A stretch of DNA of 64,000 bases, taken from NCBI GenBank assembly GCA_035765415.1, contig DASTXR010000056.1:1-64000 (forward strand), written 5' to 3'. The notes under the pieces are model-generated. The model did no database searches, had not been told where the DNA came from, and worked only from the letters and a program-made list of their open reading frames with translations. The DNA is from CADEED01 sp035765415. GTDB lineage: Bacteria > Pseudomonadota > Gammaproteobacteria > Steroidobacterales > Steroidobacteraceae. This document shows, piece after piece, positions 61,585 to 64,000 of this stretch. Within the stretch, counting starts at the first letter, position 1. Every line of letters begins with the position of its first letter. The translations under genes and the position numbers were made by a program.

Positions 61585-62154
61585 ATGCACAAATCCGTAA
61601 TCGCCCCGTTTCAAGCGCGCCTGCCCGTGGCGCTGGCGGGTCCCTGGCTTGCGCGGCGCTGGTACTACACGCCGCGCACGCATCGCGCCTACAGCGTCCG
61701 GCAGATTTCTTCCGGCGACCGCCGCCTGCTCAACGAGTTCGCGCGCGGCCTCGGCGTCGACGCGGGTGATCGCGACCTCACCAGCCTTCGCGAACATGCC
61801 GACATGCTCTCGGAAAGAGTGCTCGCCGGCGGCAGCGACATGGCGGTGGGATTCGCGGCGCTGGAAAGCACCGGCGGCGGGGATCGCGTGATCGGCGCCT
61901 GCGCGTACGCGCCCGACGAACACGGCGCGCGCTTCAGCATCGCCGTGGCGAAGTCATACCGCGAGGAACAGGTGGGCAGGACGCTCCTATCTACCCTGGT
62001 GCGCCAGGCGAAACGCGCAGGAGTGCCGTTCCTCCTGGGCGAGATGTCCTGGTCGAACCGTCCGATGCAATTGCTGGCCATGTCCGTGGGGTTCCGCGTC
62101 GAGCCCGTACCGCGTGACCGCAACCTGCGCCGCCTGGTCCTGACGCTCAAATAA
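61585..62154 (+). CDS. GNAT-like acetyltransferase domain protein
   Basis: From ATG 61585 the product is 189 residues with the GNAT fold: VRQISSGDRRLLNEFARGL, a central strand VIGACAYAPDEHGARFSIAVAKSYREEQVGRTLLSTLVRQAKRAG (the acetyl-CoA loop reads EEQVGRTLL) and LAMSVGFRVEPVPRD. The substrate is unknown. It lies just before an exopolysaccharide operon and may modify a sugar or protein. An upstream ATG at 61555 is possible. Confidence 0.75.
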   Translation: MHKSVIAPFQARLPVALAGPWLARRWYYTPRTHRAYSVRQISSGDRRLLNEFARGLGVDAGDRDLTSLREHADMLSERVLAGGSDMAVGFAALESTGGGDRVIGACAYAPDEHGARFSIAVAKSYREEQVGRTLLSTLVRQAKRAGVPFLLGEMSWSNRPMQLLAMSVGFRVEPVPRDRNLRRLVLTLK

Positions 62155-62179
62155 TTCACTGTCAACAACGGGAGGTCTA

Positions 62180-63433
62180 GTGACCGAATCCTTAAGCGGC
62201 GCCACTCTGGAAGGCGATACGCGATCCATCGAGCAGGTCCGCAAGGGCCGCCGGGTGCTCATCATCGTCGAGAACCTGCCGTGTCCGTTCGACCGGCGGG
62301 TCTGGCAGGAGGCGCGCACGCTCGCCGCCGCCGGCTACGTCGTGTCGATCATCTGTCCGAAGGCGCCCGGCTATGAAAAAAGTTTCGAACGCATCGACGA
62401 CATCGACATCCACCGGCACAGCCTGCCCGCGGAAGCCGACGGCGTGCTGGGCTACGCGCTCGAGTACAGCGTGGCGCTCGCGATGGAATTCTGGCTGTCG
62501 CTGAAGGTTCTGTTCGGACGCGGATTCGACGTGATCCACGCCTGCAATCCGCCGGACACGATTTTCCTGATCGGCGCCTTCTACAAGTTGTTTGGCAAGA
62601 AGTACGTGTTCGATCACCACGACATCAATCCCGAGCTGTACGAGGCGAAGTTCGGCAAGCGCGGCTTCGGCCGCAGCCTGCTGGTTGCGCTCGAGCGCAT
62701 GAGCTTCAACACGGCCGACATGGTGATCTCCACCAACGAGTCGTACCGCTCCATCGCCATCGAGCGCGGCCGCAAGAACCCCGCGGACGTGCACGTGGTG
62801 CGCTCGGGTCCCGACCTGACGCGCATCCGCGTGGTGCCGCCGAACCCGGCGCTCAAGAAGGGCCGCAAGTATCTCGTGGGTTACGTCGGCGTCATGGGCA
62901 AGCAGGAAGGCATCGACCTGCTGCTGCAGGCCGTGCAGCTCATCGTGCACCACCTGAAACGCACCGACATCCAGTTCGGGCTCGTCGGCGGCGGCACCGA
63001 GCTCGCCGCGATGCGCGAACTGGCGAAGCAGTTAGGCGTGGCGGAATACGTGACCTTCACCGGCCGCGCGCCCGATGCCGAGCTGCTCGAGATGCTCAAC
63101 ACGGCCGACATCTGCGTGAACCCGGACCGCGCCAACGACATGAACGACCGCTCGACCATGAACAAGGTCATGGAGTACATGGCTCTCGGCAAACCCGTGG
63201 TGCAGTTCGACCTGACGGAAGGGCGCGTGTCGGCCGGCGACGCGTCCTGGTACGCGCGTCCCAATGACGTCGCGGATCTCGCGCAGAAAATGATCGCGCT
63301 GCTCGCCGACGAGAATCAGCGCATCCACATGGGCGCCATCGGCCGCGAGCGCGTCGAACGCGTGCTGTCGTGGCAACACGAGGCGCCGCGCCTGCTCGCG
63401 GCATACGAACATCTGACTGGAGATAGATCATGA
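62180..63433 (+). CDS. Glycosyltransferase family 4
   Basis: The 417-residue protein has a GT-B fold: LIIVENLPCPFDRRVWQEARTL, VIHACNPPDTIFLIG, FDHHDINPELYEAKF and the nucleotide-sugar-binding C-terminal half (VGYVGVMGKQEGIDLLLQA, FTGRAPDAELLEML, STMNKVMEYMALGKPVVQF). It transfers a sugar onto a lipid carrier or growing polymer. GGGAGG precedes GTG 62180. It overlaps the export gene by 4 bp (ATGA), starting an exopolysaccharide operon. Confidence 0.92.
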   Translation: MTESLSGATLEGDTRSIEQVRKGRRVLIIVENLPCPFDRRVWQEARTLAAAGYVVSIICPKAPGYEKSFERIDDIDIHRHSLPAEADGVLGYALEYSVALAMEFWLSLKVLFGRGFDVIHACNPPDTIFLIGAFYKLFGKKYVFDHHDINPELYEAKFGKRGFGRSLLVALERMSFNTADMVISTNESYRSIAIERGRKNPADVHVVRSGPDLTRIRVVPPNPALKKGRKYLVGYVGVMGKQEGIDLLLQAVQLIVHHLKRTDIQFGLVGGGTELAAMRELAKQLGVAEYVTFTGRAPDAELLEMLNTADICVNPDRANDMNDRSTMNKVMEYMALGKPVVQFDLTEGRVSAGDASWYARPNDVADLAQKMIALLADENQRIHMGAIGRERVERVLSWQHEAPRLLAAYEHLTGDRS

Positions 63434-63984
63434 AGAAGTTTCTCATGGCGTGCTGCATCATCGTTGCGCTGGCCTGGGCCACCGGCGCCATGGCGCAGGA
63501 CGCTAACTACACGGTGAAGCCGGGCGACCTGCTGTCCATCAGCGTGTGGAAAGAGCCCGATCTGCAGCGGCCCGCGCTGGTCAGGCCCGATGGCTCGTTC
63601 TCGTTTCCGCTGGTGGGCGAGGTCGACGCCAAGGGCAAGACCGTCGCCGATCTCAACAAGGCCGTGAGCCTGAAGCTCGCCAAGTACATCTCCGATCCCG
63701 TGGTCACCGTGTCGATCCAGGAGATCAAGGGCAACAAGGTGTACGTCATCGGCCAGGTGAACAAGCCCGGCGAGTTCATCATGAATCCCACCGTCGACGT
63801 CATGCAGGCGCTGTCGATGGCCGGGGGCACCACGCCATTCGCCGCTCTCGGCGACATCACCATCCTGCGCCGGACGCCGACCGGCAAACAATCGCTGCCA
63901 TTCCGTTACAACGACGTCGTGCGCGGCAAGCGGCTGGATCAGAACATCGATCTGCAAAGCGGCGACGTCGTAGTCGTGCCGTGA
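63430..63984 (+). CDS. Polysaccharide export protein (Wza-like)
   Basis: The 184-residue protein has a signal peptide (FLMACCIIVALAWATGAMA), a Poly_export domain (YTVKPGDLLSISVWKEPDL, VRPDGSFSFPLVGEVDAKGKT) and one SLBB domain (VYVIGQVNKPGEFIMNPTVDVMQALSMAGG). It lacks a lipobox and is shorter than Wza, resembling the periplasmic exporters of XrtA-type exopolysaccharide clusters. Its ATG overlaps the glycosyltransferase stop, and another gene starts 8 bp after it. Confidence 0.93.
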   Translation: MKKFLMACCIIVALAWATGAMAQDANYTVKPGDLLSISVWKEPDLQRPALVRPDGSFSFPLVGEVDAKGKTVADLNKAVSLKLAKYISDPVVTVSIQEIKGNKVYVIGQVNKPGEFIMNPTVDVMQALSMAGGTTPFAALGDITILRRTPTGKQSLPFRYNDVVRGKRLDQNIDLQSGDVVVVP

Positions 63985-63992
63985 GGTGCGCC

Positions 63993-64000
63993 ATGAAGCA
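63993..64000 (+). CDS. Start of next gene (cut by window end)
   Basis: An ATG-AAG at 63993 follows GAGGTGCG by 2 nt and comes 8 bp after the export-protein stop. In such operons the next gene is often a chain-length or tyrosine-kinase protein, but only two codons are visible, so no product is named. Confidence 0.4.

Overview
The window is GC-rich chromosomal DNA from a Gammaproteobacterium. The evidence is the gene order ruvC-ruvA-ruvB-ybgC-tolQRAB-pal-cpoB-queE-queC-tRNA-Lys, a RelA-type (p)ppGpp synthetase, and many DUF4142/DUF4398/DUF883 envelope proteins. The pectin/uronate genes, hybrid kinases and TonB systems would suit an environmental lineage such as the Steroidobacteraceae, but that placement is inference.

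Region 1 (1-1.7 kb) is an accessory junction. It holds the start of a tyrosine integrase running out of the window, a displaced 3' fragment of a tRNA-Arg(CCU) gene (an attachment site), an internally deleted IS481-family element, a DUF4241 gene and a small EF-hand gene.

Region 2 (1.8-4.2 kb) looks like a compact oxygen-responsive unit: a [4Fe-4S] FNR-type regulator, a cytochrome P450 and a small secreted protein. Each promoter has a TTGAT-n4-ATCAA-like site at about -41.5 from a recognisable -10 element. Two of the genes may be leaderless.

Region 3 (4.2-10.3 kb) is a pectin/uronate locus: KdgD, a Tat-exported protein of unknown function, an exported alpha/beta hydrolase and a GH28 polygalacturonase, together with a SnoaL-like protein and a YjbQ protein. 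Region 4 (10.4-21.5 kb) holds two paralogous hybrid histidine kinases, a 1262-residue protein with a LecA-like module and a C-terminal zincin, and a YfiR-like protein coupled to a TonB-dependent receptor.

Region 5 (21.6-41.3 kb) is mostly core: the 2-oxoglutarate dehydrogenase complex (sucA-sucB-lpd), a serine hydrolase, an unusual pseudo-receiver/TonB fusion, relA, the ruv-tol-pal-que operon region and tRNA-Lys. Region 6 (41.4-51.8 kb) carries a GH5 cellulase with four IPT/TIG repeats, a double DUF1080 protein, an ECF sigma/anti-sigma/secreted-protein operon, a sensor kinase, a sugar porter and a 41-nt inverted repeat between convergent genes.

Region 7 (51.9-61.5 kb) is an envelope and stress island: an EF-hand protein, a Na+/H+ antiporter, CsbD, DUF4398 and OmpA-like lipoproteins, a sigma-54-type activator with a changed GAFTGA loop, GlsB/YeaQ, YetF, MscS, two DUF4142 proteins and a DUF883 protein. 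Region 8 (61.6-64 kb) has a GNAT-like protein and the start of an exopolysaccharide operon (GT4 glycosyltransferase and Wza-like export protein).
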